Shown in pieces: positions 44,426-52,223 of a stretch of 52,223 nucleotides of DNA. The translations under genes and the position numbers were made by a program. Where the stretch lies: positions 1 through 52,223 of the forward strand of contig JARULA010000013.1 in NCBI GenBank assembly GCA_029688995.1, read 5' to 3'. Numbering within the stretch: the stretch's first letter is position 1; the number at the start of each line of letters is the position of its first letter. The notes beneath the pieces were generated by a model that saw only the letters and a list, made by a program, of their open reading frames with translations, searched no databases and was not told the origin of the DNA. The stretch is from Marinilabiliaceae bacterium ANBcel2. GTDB taxonomy: Bacteria > Bacteroidota > Bacteroidia > Bacteroidales > Marinilabiliaceae.

Positions 44426-45406
44426 GTGAACAGTTACTTTAAGGAAGAGATAAGCAGAATTGCCGGAACAGAACAAATTATAAATGTGGAAAATATTCAG
44501 TCATTATGGAGTGGTTATGGGAGCATCCAGAGACTGTTTTTTAAAGGTGGCGATTATCCCTCTCTGGTTATAAAACATATTTCTTATCCTGAAGAGATGA
44601 ATCATCCCCGGGGTTGGAATACCTCTGTTTCACATCAACGCAAATTACATTCCTATCAGGTTGAAATCGAGTGGTATAAGAATTGGAGAAACCGTTGTAC
44701 GGATAGTTGTTATGCACCATCTTGTTTAGGAGTTGTACAACAAGATAATGAAATTCTTATTCTGCTGGAGGATTTAAACAGTAAGGGTTTTCCTTTAAGA
44801 GCTAAAACTCTTGATTTGGAAGAGATGGAGATTTGCTTAAGGTGGCTTGCCCATTTTCATGGAACTTTCATTAATTGTGACCCTTCAGGATTATGGCCAA
44901 TAGGAACTTATTGGCATTTGGATACCCGACCCGATGAATTGAAACTACTCGCAGATAAAAAACTGCAACAAGCTGCATCAGGTATTGATAGTGCATTAAA
45001 TAAAGCCAAACATAAGACTTTGGTTCATGGTGATGCAAAGTTGGCAAACTTTTGTTTTTCTAATGATATGACAAAAGTTGCTGCTGTGGATTTTCAATAT
45101 GTTGGCGGCGGCTGTGGAGTAAAGGATGTAGCTTATTTTATTGGCAGTTGTTTATATGAAGCGGATTGTGAAAAGCACGAAATTCAACTTCTTAACATCT
45201 ATTTTAAACATCTTAAAGATGCCATCTCCAATGGTAATAATGGGGTTGTTTTTGATGAATTGGAACAAGAGTGGCGAGAGATGTACCCTTATGCCTGGGC
45301 CGATTTTCATCGTTTCCTAAAAGGATGGAGTCCCGGCCATTGGAAAATAAACAGTTATAGTGAAAAAATGGCAAAAAAGGTGATAGATCATTTAAAGAGC
45401 TCTTGA
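44426..45406 (+). CDS. Aminoglycoside-phosphotransferase/ecdysteroid-kinase-like protein
   Basis: A 326-residue protein of the protein-kinase-like fold. The catalytic loop HGDAKLANF (201-209) and the metal-binding VDFQYVGGG (221-229, in place of DFG) are clear. The N-terminal part has the nucleotide-binding Lys in LVIKHISYP and ILILLEDL in the hinge. The arrangement resembles the ecdysteroid-22-kinase-like (EcK/DUF1679) group, which phosphorylates small hydroxylated molecules. Start is GTG at 44426. It is probably co-transcribed with the inositol-monophosphatase-like gene 55 bp downstream. Both stand intact between element fragments; the substrate is unknown. Confidence 0.75.
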   Translation: MNSYFKEEISRIAGTEQIINVENIQSLWSGYGSIQRLFFKGGDYPSLVIKHISYPEEMNHPRGWNTSVSHQRKLHSYQVEIEWYKNWRNRCTDSCYAPSCLGVVQQDNEILILLEDLNSKGFPLRAKTLDLEEMEICLRWLAHFHGTFINCDPSGLWPIGTYWHLDTRPDELKLLADKKLQQAASGIDSALNKAKHKTLVHGDAKLANFCFSNDMTKVAAVDFQYVGGGCGVKDVAYFIGSCLYEADCEKHEIQLLNIYFKHLKDAISNGNNGVVFDELEQEWREMYPYAWADFHRFLKGWSPGHWKINSYSEKMAKKVIDHLKSS

Positions 45407-45461
45407 AATAGGACATCGAAAAAGAGAACAGATTTAGTGAACCTTAATTAGTAATAAATAT

Positions 45462-46346
45462 ATGGACTTAAAATCCGGTCAACTTTGGTTATTAAAACAA
45501 AATGCTATTTCAGCTGCTTATTTGGCAGGAACTTACATATCTAAACAGGTAAATAGAAAGTTAAATGTGGGAACCAAAGCTTCGGGCGATAGTTTGGCAT
45601 CTCAGGTTTTTACTGAGGTTGACGTGGAGAGCCAAAATATTGTTTCTCAGGTTTTGAATCCCACCCTGAGTACATTTGATCTCGGTTTTTTGGCCGAAGA
45701 GAGCTCCGATGACGGAAGTCGTCTCCAAAAGGATTATTTTTGGTGCGTTGACCCTCTGGATGGTACCCTCCCTTTTATAAACCGTCAGCATGGATACTCT
45801 GTATCGATCGCATTGGTTAGAAAAGATGGAGAGCCCGTAGTTGGAGTGGTTTATGATCCCCTTAAGCAAAATCTTTATCATGCACATGCCAGGGGAGGAG
45901 CTTTTTTAAATCACAATTTTATTGAGATCCCGGAGAATGATGATCAGGTGTTGCATGTTTATTCAGATAGTAGTTTTGCCGAACAGAAGTTTTTCCCCGA
46001 CGTGATTAAAAAGCTGGAACAACAACATCGATCTACAGGATGTAAAAAAATTGCAGTGCACAAAACAGCCGGTGGAGCAATGAATGCGTGTATGGTACTA
46101 CAACATGCTAATAGTTGTTATTTTAAATTTCCCAAGGATAAAGAGGGAGGAGGTAGTTTTTGGGATTATGCAGCATCAGCATCTATTTTTAATGAAGCCG
46201 GAGCCATTGCTTGCGATATTTTTGGGTCGCCCCTTGAATTAAATAGACCAGAATCATCCTATATGAATCACAAGGGTATTTTATATGCCAGTAAAGAGAA
46301 TATTGCGGGTGTTATAATGGAAACATTCAAAGCATTTAATGTTTGA
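45462..46346 (+). CDS. Inositol-monophosphatase family phosphatase (CysQ/SuhB-like)
   Basis: A 294-residue metal-dependent sugar-phosphatase-fold protein. The motifs in order are AEESSDDG (E79, E80), WCVDPLDGTLPF (metal-binding D97 and D100) and a late WDYAASASIFNEAG (D235). The family removes phosphate from inositol phosphates, 3'-phosphoadenosine phosphate or related small molecules. It follows a small-molecule kinase gene in the same direction, so the two could add and remove phosphate on the same or related compounds; this is inference. About 110 bp after it comes an isolated CRISPR repeat. Confidence 0.85.
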   Translation: MDLKSGQLWLLKQNAISAAYLAGTYISKQVNRKLNVGTKASGDSLASQVFTEVDVESQNIVSQVLNPTLSTFDLGFLAEESSDDGSRLQKDYFWCVDPLDGTLPFINRQHGYSVSIALVRKDGEPVVGVVYDPLKQNLYHAHARGGAFLNHNFIEIPENDDQVLHVYSDSSFAEQKFFPDVIKKLEQQHRSTGCKKIAVHKTAGGAMNACMVLQHANSCYFKFPKDKEGGGSFWDYAASASIFNEAGAIACDIFGSPLELNRPESSYMNHKGILYASKENIAGVIMETFKAFNV

Positions 46347-46458
46347 AGAGATTAAAATAATATATTAAGGTGCAGAGAATTTCACCTGCTCATTTTAATT
46401 TAAATAAATAAAAAACAGGTCTTTTTGATTTAATTTTCACTTTATCCCCTGATGGTAG
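46347..46458 (+). other. AT-rich leader-like stretch before an isolated CRISPR repeat
   Basis: No gene. It is AT-rich with a weak hairpin (AGGTG...CACCT near 46369-46393) and runs directly into the isolated repeat. It could be a former CRISPR leader, or simply the 3' region of the phosphatase gene. I see no clear similarity to the stretch before the main array. Confidence 0.3.
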
Positions 46459-46488
46459 ATTTCAATTCCATTATGGTGCGATTGAGGC
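46459..46488 (+). repeat. Isolated CRISPR repeat identical to the main array repeat
   Basis: A single 30-bp copy beginning ATTTCAATTCC and ending ATTGAGGC, identical base for base to the repeats that start at 49209 and in the same orientation. It lies 2.7 kb upstream of the array, with group II intron, restriction-gene and IS debris in between. It is followed by about 40 bases that could be part of a spacer. Confidence 0.95.
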
Positions 46489-46527
46489 CTTTTGGTTATA
46501 CGAATTAATAGAGACGCCTGAAAATAG

Positions 46528-46689
46528 CAGTTCTTCGGAAAGTTTTCCAACGGTAAAACAATCCTGCTAAGAATGTTTGCCCTTTTCAAAATCAAACGCC
46601 ATAAACTCATTGCAGGGGCGGTTAATCCTTTTGACCCATATTGGGATGACTATATCCGTAAAAGAAAGTTGTGCAGGGTTTTAGCCTGA
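46528..46689 (+). pseudogene. C-terminal remnant of a group II intron reverse transcriptase/maturase
   Basis: An open stretch of 53 codons following in-frame stops. It ends with KIKRHKLIAGAVNPFDPYW and DDYIRKRKLCRVLA, resembling the tail of group II intron-encoded proteins (HVK.....A.P.DP.W..Y...R). The stop lies 45 bases before a typical domain V, the normal spacing in these introns. The reverse transcriptase domains are missing, so this is the 3' end of a truncated element. Confidence 0.5.
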
Positions 46690-46734
46690 ATTTTCATATA
46701 TTGTCGGGTGGTTTAATCCGCCTTTAGAGAGCTT

Positions 46735-46809
46735 GAGCCGTATGATGGGAAACTATCAAGTACGGTTCTTAGGGGACAAGGGCGGAGCAATCCGCGTGCG
46801 TTACCCGAC
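46735..46809 (+). ncRNA. Group II intron domains V and VI (3' end of a truncated intron)
   Basis: Bases 46735-46768 fold as a classic 34-base domain V: GAGCCGTA pairs with TACGGTTC, a two-base AG bulge follows, then TGATGG/CTATCA closed by a GAAA tetraloop. The catalytic AGC triad is at positions 2-4. Just downstream, GCGGA-GCAA-TCCGC forms the domain VI-like hairpin, and the intron appears to end at ACCCGAC (about 46809). No 5' part (domain I, GTGYG start) is found in the window, so it cannot splice. Confidence 0.85.
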
Positions 46810-46999
46810 AAAAAAACAGCAGTAACATAATTGCAGATTTGAAAAAGAAAAAGATTGAAAATGCCAACCCACAAAAGCAAGAGTTTGGCAGCCCATCCCT
46901 GCAACCGTCCCTTCGCTGTCAAACACATGCTTTTTTTGCCAACGCACCAGCTTCGTTGATAAGAAAGTGGTAAATTGAAAGACTTTTAAAAATATTATT
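46810..46999. other. Non-coding gap between intron end and restriction-like gene
   Basis: Mixed-composition sequence with no credible frame or strong hairpin. It separates the intron 3' end from the McrB/EVE-like gene and presumably contains that gene's promoter. Confidence 0.3.
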
Positions 47000-48007
47000 A
47001 TGCAGAAAGAAATTGATATAATTCAAAAACACGCAAAAGAGCTAAAAAAATTAGAACAAAGTGAACAATATCTCTTTGATTTTTTGAATACTAAATCTAA
47101 ATCTGAAATTGAAGGATTAATAAATGATTTCAGTTTTGTTCGTTCAGATTTTTCTGCAACTCGATTTCAACCTGTCAATTTATTGCGATTTGATATTCTT
47201 CATTTATTAAAAGAAGGAACTCAAATTAGTTCTGAAACTGTAGAAAATATTAAGATTAAAATAATTGAGAAAGACGAAAAATATTTTTCAAAGTACGGTG
47301 ACATATTAGTAAATGCTTTAAATAATTATCCTCAAAAAAAGAAATCTCCTTTCGTTAACTGGCAAAGGAATTATTGTATTTTCTTTCCATTTATTTACAC
47401 AAATCCAATAAAGAATGAAACAAGTTCTGCATTAGATAAAGTTGTAGATGGACTAGAAAAAGCATTAAAACTGAAAAACTACAAAAGCCATATTGTCGAT
47501 TTTAATGGACCTCAAAATTATGGCACATCATATTGTTGGATTGCTGGATTTCCCGAAAATAAGATTTCTCACAGAAAAGCATATCAGTTATTTCTAAAAA
47601 TTAGTGCTGAGAAAATTGAAGCTGGGATTTTAGCTGGCTGGGATATTAATGATAAGGCATCTAATACCCTTGAGGATTTTAATACAATAGAAGAAGTAAT
47701 TGAAAAACTAAAAGCTTCAAAAGAAACTGTTGAAAGAAAAAATAATGCTTTAATTAATTATTGGAAATTCGCACCAGGAGAAAACGGTATTTATTGGGAT
47801 GAGTTTTATAAAGAAAATATAATTGCTATTGGTTGGGATGATTTAACCGACCTGAAAACTTATACAACAGAAACACTTGCAGAAGATTTAGGCGTTGAAA
47901 ATTCAGATAATTCTAATCAAATCTGGAATATTGAGAATTTTCGGGATGCAAGTATTGGAGATGTTGTAATAGCCAATAAAGGAAAAAGTAAATGTAGCCT
48001 TCCCTAA
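47000..48007 (+). pseudogene. Truncated McrB-like / EVE-domain restriction protein, cut by IS3
   Basis: The frame gives 335 residues, of which about 331 are native and the last four come from the inserted IS. The first half (with NYCIFFPFIYTNP, LDKVVDGLEKALKLKNYKS) resembles N-terminal recognition regions of McrB-type proteins. From about residue 255 an EVE-like module begins (NYWKFAPGENGIYWDEFY, then IIAIGWDDLTDLKTY) and runs to DVVIANKGKSK. In the family this is followed by more EVE strand and an AAA+ GTPase (McrB) that, with McrC, restricts modified DNA. Here the frame is cut exactly where an IS3 end (TGTAGCC) begins at about 47993. No AAA+ part remains in the window. The McrB assignment is from motif memory and needs a profile search. 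Confidence 0.6.
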
Positions 48008-49000
48008 AAAGTAGACAGTTTAGAATTATAAAAATTATTAATTTTGAGCAGTCAAAAAACGTTATGAAAAAATCAAGATTTACAGAGAGTCAGATCGTGA
48101 AGATTCTCAAGGAGTATGAAAGTGGCATTGATGCACAAACCATATGTCGAGAGCATGGTATTGCCAAGTCTACATTTTATAATTGGCAAAAAAAGTATTC
48201 CGGTATGGAAGCCTCTCATTTAAAACGATTAAAAGAGCTGGAAGAAGAGAATCGGAAGCTAAAGCAGATGTATGCCGACCAAAGTCTGGATAATGTGATG
48301 CTTAAGGATTTGTTAGGAAAAAAGTTTTAAAGCCCTGCGAAAAAAAAAGCAAGAGCAGAATATTTGCGATCTGCCTATAAAATCAGCATCGGCAGGGCGT
48401 GCCGATTAACAAGCCTACATCGCTCTATGTGGTATTACGAAAACAAACGCGACGATAAAGAGTTCATTGACAAGCTCAATGAACTGGCACAAAAACATCC
48501 AACCAGAGGGTTTGATAATTATTATGGTAGGATACGCAATGAAGGATTGCGATGGAATCGTAAGCGCGTATTAAGAATCTACCGCTTAATGCTGGCTAAA
48601 CTTGCGTCGAAAACGAAAAAGGAGATTACCAACCCGGGCCAAAGAGACATTAAGCCAACCAGAAGGTATTAATCATACTTGGTCTATGGATTTTATGAGT
48701 GATAGCCTGATTTATGGGCGTAGATTCCGAGTATTAAATATTATCGATGACTATAATAGAGAAGCTCTGGCCATTGAGCCTGCTTTCACACTGCCAGGAG
48801 AACGTGTAATACAAGTACTAAAAGAAGTAATATCAGAACGCGGAAAGCCGTATGAAATAAGAGTAGATAATGGTCCTGAATTTATTTCAAAAACCCTGCA
48901 AAAATGGGCTGGAGATAATAATATTAAACTGAAATATATACAGCCAGGTAATCCCACCCAGAATGCCTATATTGAAAGATTTAACCGCCTAAATTTAAAT
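47993..49000 (+). mobile_element. Decayed IS3 family insertion sequence inserted in the McrB/EVE-like gene
   Basis: The left end appears to be TGTAGCCTTCCCTAAAAAG at 47993, with the TG start usual for IS3. OrfA and a broken OrfB follow. The right end is missing: OrfB homology stops near 48990, just after YIERFNR, and the rest of the interrupted gene is not found beyond it. So the insertion was followed by a deletion or a second rearrangement. Confidence 0.7.
48064..48330 (+). CDS. IS3 family transposase OrfA (second element)
   Basis: An 88-residue helix-turn-helix protein (RFTESQIVKILKEYESGIDA, CREHGIAKSTFYNWQKKY) with a coil KRLKELEEENRKLKQMYADQ. It ends in GGAAAAAAGTTTT, where the A6G run is the usual site of programmed -1 frameshifting in IS3 elements. 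It is not closely similar to the OrfA at 43460, so the two IS3 remnants come from different subgroups. Confidence 0.88.
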   Translation: MKKSRFTESQIVKILKEYESGIDAQTICREHGIAKSTFYNWQKKYSGMEASHLKRLKELEEENRKLKQMYADQSLDNVMLKDLLGKKF

Positions 49001-49042
49001 AGCAAAGAAAGTTCGCTTCATGATCCTGTCAAGGATATATAA
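48331..49042 (+). pseudogene. Frameshifted and truncated IS3 transposase OrfB (DDE integrase core)
   Basis: Two frames together make most of OrfB. The first (to about 48600) has ISIGRACRLTSLHRSMWYY and HPTRGFDNYYGRIRNEGL. At about 48590-48600 the reading moves to another frame (LNLRRKRKRRLP), which carries the catalytic region: WSMDFMSD (first D), VDNGPEF (second D) and the final NAYIERFNR (E). A one-base shift thus inactivates it, and the A9 run near 48341 may be another frame problem. After the catalytic E the protein should continue about 45 residues; instead it turns into unrelated sequence ending in a palindrome. Confidence 0.8.
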
Positions 49043-49073
49043 ACGGCTTCGTAAACTTAGCCGTCCTTGACAG
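49026..49073. repeat. Palindromic element at the right side of the broken IS3
   Basis: CTGTCAAGGA at 49026-49035 pairs with TCCTTGACAG at 49064-49073. Inside, CGGCT (49044-49048) pairs with AGCCG (49059-49063), with an 8-base TATATAAA bulge on the left arm only. No U-run follows, so it is not a standard terminator. It may be the end of another mobile element or a small palindromic repeat. Confidence 0.6.
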
Positions 49074-49208
49074 AACAATTCAGTTCACTAAAAAAGCATT
49101 TAAAATTTGGTTTATTAAAAAGAAAATAGTCTATTTAAAAGCTGTTCTATAAGAGGTAAGGTTACAGAGGCACAATTACAAGTAACTCCGGTGAAGCTGA
49201 ACTATCAG
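49074..49208 (+). promoter_or_regulatory. Putative CRISPR leader
   Basis: 135 bp, AT-rich in its first half, with no gene, lying directly before the first repeat. The repeats end in ATTGAGGC, resembling the 8-base 5' handle (ATTGAAAC type) of processed crRNAs, so the array is probably transcribed left to right. That puts the leader here, unless the debris to the left has removed the original one. Confidence 0.45.
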
Positions 49209-52200
49209 ATTTCAATTCCATTATGGTGCGATTGAGGCCCTTATATACTTTCAATAGAGACATTTAATAATGTATCATTTCAATTCCATTATGGTGCGAT
49301 TGAGGCACCGTTGTCGCATCCTTTAAAATAGTTCAGTGCTAAATTTCAATTCCATTATGGTGCGATTGAGGCATTTATCTCACCAGTTCCTCCGCATTCC
49401 TGACAAATATTTCAATTCCATTATGGTGCGATTGAGGCTTAGCACAGAAGTATAAAGGCAGCAGGTGGATGTTATTTCAATTCCATTATGGTGCGATTGA
49501 GGCAAAATCTCCCGTCAATTTCAGGTCAACGGTTCCGAAATTTCAATTCCATTATGGTGCGATTGAGGCTAAGTTTTTCCAATCTGTTAACGCTGCTACA
49601 TCATCATTTCAATTCCATTATGGTGCGATTGAGGCAATTATGTAGCTCGCACAAGTCGAAGCCTTGGCAATTTCAATTCCATTATGGTGCGATTGAGGCC
49701 GAAATACTTCTTCCGGTGTTTGAAGATATGCTACAATTTCAATTCCATTATGGTGCGATTGAGGCTATTAGACAGTGACGGAGCAGCGCAGACAATCGAC
49801 AATTTCAATTCCATTATGGTGCGATTGAGGCTAGAGGTAGATGCGATCTTGAATTATTTTGTTATAAATTTCAATTCCATTATGGTGCGATTGAGGCCAG
49901 CGCAGACAATTGACACGGTATCATCAGAAGAATTTCAATTCCATTATGGTGCGATTGAGGCAAAGTGGGATGACATGTCCGTCAAATCTTAACTGGATTT
50001 CAATTCCATTATGGTGCGATTGAGGCTTACGATCCCATTGACGGTCAGGATGAAGATGTATTATTTCAATTCCATTATGGTGCGATTGAGGCTATAAGCT
50101 TGAGGGTTTCAAAAAAGAAATAGACACATTTCAATTCCATTATGGTGCGATTGAGGCCATTTTACTAATAATACCACCTCGCAACCTCCGAGATTTCAAT
50201 TCCATTATGGTGCGATTGAGGCGTAATTAAAAACTCCCTTCGTCATAGTTTTTCTTCATTTCAATTCCATTATGGTGCGATTGAGGCAATAAAAGCGAAT
50301 GCCAGCAACCAATGTTTCCATGATTTCAATTCCATTATGGTGCGATTGAGGCAAAACAAGGAAATTCGAACCTATCGATATGAGCGAATTTCAATTCCAT
50401 TATGGTGCGATTGAGGCAGAAAGTGAACAGGCTTATAATTTACTTTTAAAACTATTTCAATTCCATTATGGTGCGATTGAGGCTTTTATAACCCTGCTGA
50501 ATTTTGCAGGGTTTATCGCATTTCAATTCCATTATGGTGCGATTGAGGCCTTTTTTGAAAAGGCCGGAGTAGAACCGGGATGGAAATTTCAATTCCATTA
50601 TGGTGCGATTGAGGCAAAATTGCCTTAGCAGCCGCATCTTCAATTCGCGATTTCAATTCCATTATGGTGCGATTGAGGCTCCGCGGTTAACCCATCAGCA
50701 CTACCGCGAAAAAAATTTCAATTCCATTATGGTGCGATTGAGGCTACCGGGGTTTCTATAAGTTCGTACAACCAGAAGATTTCAATTCCATTATGGTGCG
50801 ATTGAGGCTTTATGAAGTAAAAGAGTTACAGCGCTTGTTTGCATTTCAATTCCATTATGGTGCGATTGAGGCGAATCGTCAGGGATTAATCACTAAAGTA
50901 AATGAGTAATTTCAATTCCATTATGGTGCGATTGAGGCGTACATAGTTGACCCCAACGGCTTAATTTTTATGGAGATTTCAATTCCATTATGGTGCGATT
51001 GAGGCGACACTAGCAAATTAAAACACCCTGATATGCAACCAATTTCAATTCCATTATGGTGCGATTGAGGCTGAGCCAGAATGGGCTAATATAAGTAAAA
51101 ACAAAATTTCAATTCCATTATGGTGCGATTGAGGCTTCTAATCGTTTTTGAAAATCACTCATAATAAAAAATTTCAATTCCATTATGGTGCGATTGAGGC
51201 TTCTCAGCAACAGGGTACACCACCCTATACAATTGAATTTCAATTCCATTATGGTGCGATTGAGGCCATTGCCCCCGGCGAGAGTAACGGGATAATGCAA
51301 TTATTTCAATTCCATTATGGTGCGATTGAGGCTCTCTCCTTACAATATGCTTTTACATCTTCAATGTTATTTCAATTCCATTATGGTGCGATTGAGGCTC
51401 TTGTAAAGCTCCGGGAATTACAGAATCCAATCCAAATTTCAATTCCATTATGGTGCGATTGAGGCCTCTATTCCTTCGAGCGTATAGGTATCGGTTGCAA
51501 TTTCAATTCCATTATGGTGCGATTGAGGCCTCGTGATGTGTTCAGTTTTGGCGATATAACGAAAATTTCAATTCCATTATGGTGCGATTGAGGCAATATG
51601 CGAGTTTGGAATTTCGGCAGACATTTTAAATTTCAATTCCATTATGGTGCGATTGAGGCCACTACCCGTTACATTACATGCGACGCCGCACGTTAATTTC
51701 AATTCCATTATGGTGCGATTGAGGCGGCTCTTCCGTTAAACATAAACATAATAGCCTCACATTTCAATTCCATTATGGTGCGATTGAGGCTCTTGTAAAG
51801 CTCCGGGAATTACAGAATCCAATCCAAATTTCAATTCCATTATGGTGCGATTGAGGCATTGAGGATTTTGATATTACGCCGCTGGATTTTGGATTTCAAT
51901 TCCATTATGGTGCGATTGAGGCAATATACGGTCAGGAGCAACGGTGTTCTCATCTGATTTCAATTCCATTATGGTGCGATTGAGGCTAAACTTATTAGAT
52001 GCTTGCGTAGCCCCTGAATAGCATTTCAATTCCATTATGGTGCGATTGAGGCTATCATTCATAAATTACACATAACGGTTGGCAATATTTCAATTCCATT
52101 ATGGTGCGATTGAGGCTAATATAAAATCTATCACCATTTTGCATACTTACTAATTTCAATTCCATTATGGTGCGATTGAGGCGTATTAATTTCCGCTTAT

Positions 52201-52223
52201 TTTATTCTCAGATGCTATTTCAA
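49209..52223 (+). CRISPR. CRISPR array, 46 complete repeats plus a partial one, continuing past the window
   Basis: 30-bp repeats starting ATTTCAATTCC, with CCATTATGGTGC in the middle and ending ATTGAGGC. The first is at 49209-49238, the last complete one at 52153-52182, and a partial one starts at 52217. All complete copies read as identical. The 46 spacers are 34-38 bp. Repeat length, spacer length and the ATTGAGGC end point to a type I-B or type III-like system, but no cas gene is in view, so subtype is inference. Spacer 34 (51399-51435) is identical to spacer 40 (51791-51827). Spacers 9 (49766-49801) and 11 (49898-49931) overlap in target sequence. The absence of decayed repeats suggests this is not the trailer end. 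Confidence 0.99.

Noticed and set aside
46528-46809. A reverse transcriptase-Cas1 type CRISPR adaptation gene
   Set aside because: Only a short maturase tail followed by intron domains V and VI is present; there is no Cas1 sequence, so it is a group II intron remnant.
46713-46928. A 71-residue minus-strand frame over the intron end
   Set aside because: It runs through structured RNA domains V and VI and non-coding flank and has no family features.
49209-52223. Several open frames through the repeat array giving proteins with regular repeats such as FQFHYGAIEA or LNRTIMELK
   Set aside because: They are the translated CRISPR repeat in different frames; the period is one repeat plus spacer and there is no start signal or coding bias.
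43017-52223. A duplicated tRNA-Pro 3' end marking the far side of an integrated island
   Set aside because: I looked for a second copy of the last 20 bases of the tRNA and saw none within the window; it may lie beyond the right edge.

Overview
The window looks like a chromosomal segment from a fermentative, anaerobic member of the Bacteroidota (Bacteroidia, possibly Marinilabiliales-like). This rests on the AT-rich composition, few recognisable Shine-Dalgarno sites, TAnnTTTG-type promoter boxes (clearest ahead of the tRNA gene), a type IX secretion sorting domain, gliding-type ABC genes gldF/gldG, a FecI/FecR/STN-TonB receptor module, [FeFe]-hydrogenase maturases and a ferredoxin-dependent 2-oxoacid oxidoreductase. 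The order-level placement is inference.

Layout. 1-1.9 kb: the end of a secreted protein, then a three-gene minus-strand set made of a PqqD-like protein, a 74-residue peptide with a YxxPxI motif, and an HPr-kinase-like protein. I read this as a minimal RiPP-like locus; it is the best candidate here for an undescribed system. 2.1-9.9 kb: tsaD diverging from tamB, then an ExbB/ExbD/TonB energy-transduction operon. 10.3-26.5 kb: housekeeping and envelope genes (AraC-type regulator, pheT, surE, lpxB, gldF, gldG, dnaN, mnmA, ppk1, sixA, hydG and a sugar-nucleotide epimerase). 26.5-30 kb, minus strand: pgl and zwf (oxidative pentose phosphate branch) and hydE. 30.2-36.1 kb, plus strand: ACT-domain protein, phenylacetate-CoA-ligase-like enzyme, aminotransferase, ferredoxin and the three subunits of a 2-oxoacid:ferredoxin oxidoreductase. 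Together these look like an amino-acid to 2-oxoacid to acyl-CoA route. 36.1-42.8 kb, minus strand: metallo-beta-lactamase-fold protein, peroxiredoxin, then TonB-dependent receptor / FecR anti-sigma / ECF sigma factor.

A tRNA-Pro(GGG) gene at 43.0 kb marks the change from orderly core genes to an accessory zone full of wreckage. In order this zone holds a type I restriction specificity-subunit (HsdS) tail, a decayed IS3 element abutting an IS4-like scrap, an intact small-molecule kinase / inositol-monophosphatase-like pair, one isolated perfect CRISPR repeat, the 3' end of a group II intron, a McrB/EVE-like restriction gene cut by a second decayed IS3 element, a palindromic element, and a large CRISPR array. 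The array has 46 complete identical 30-bp repeats plus a partial one and runs off the right edge. No cas gene is visible.

The zone reads as a defence-gene graveyard beside a well-kept CRISPR array. The isolated repeat 2.7 kb upstream is identical to the array repeat, so the array may once have reached further left and been split. Two spacers overlap the same coding sequence and differ by one synonymous base, and one spacer occurs twice.
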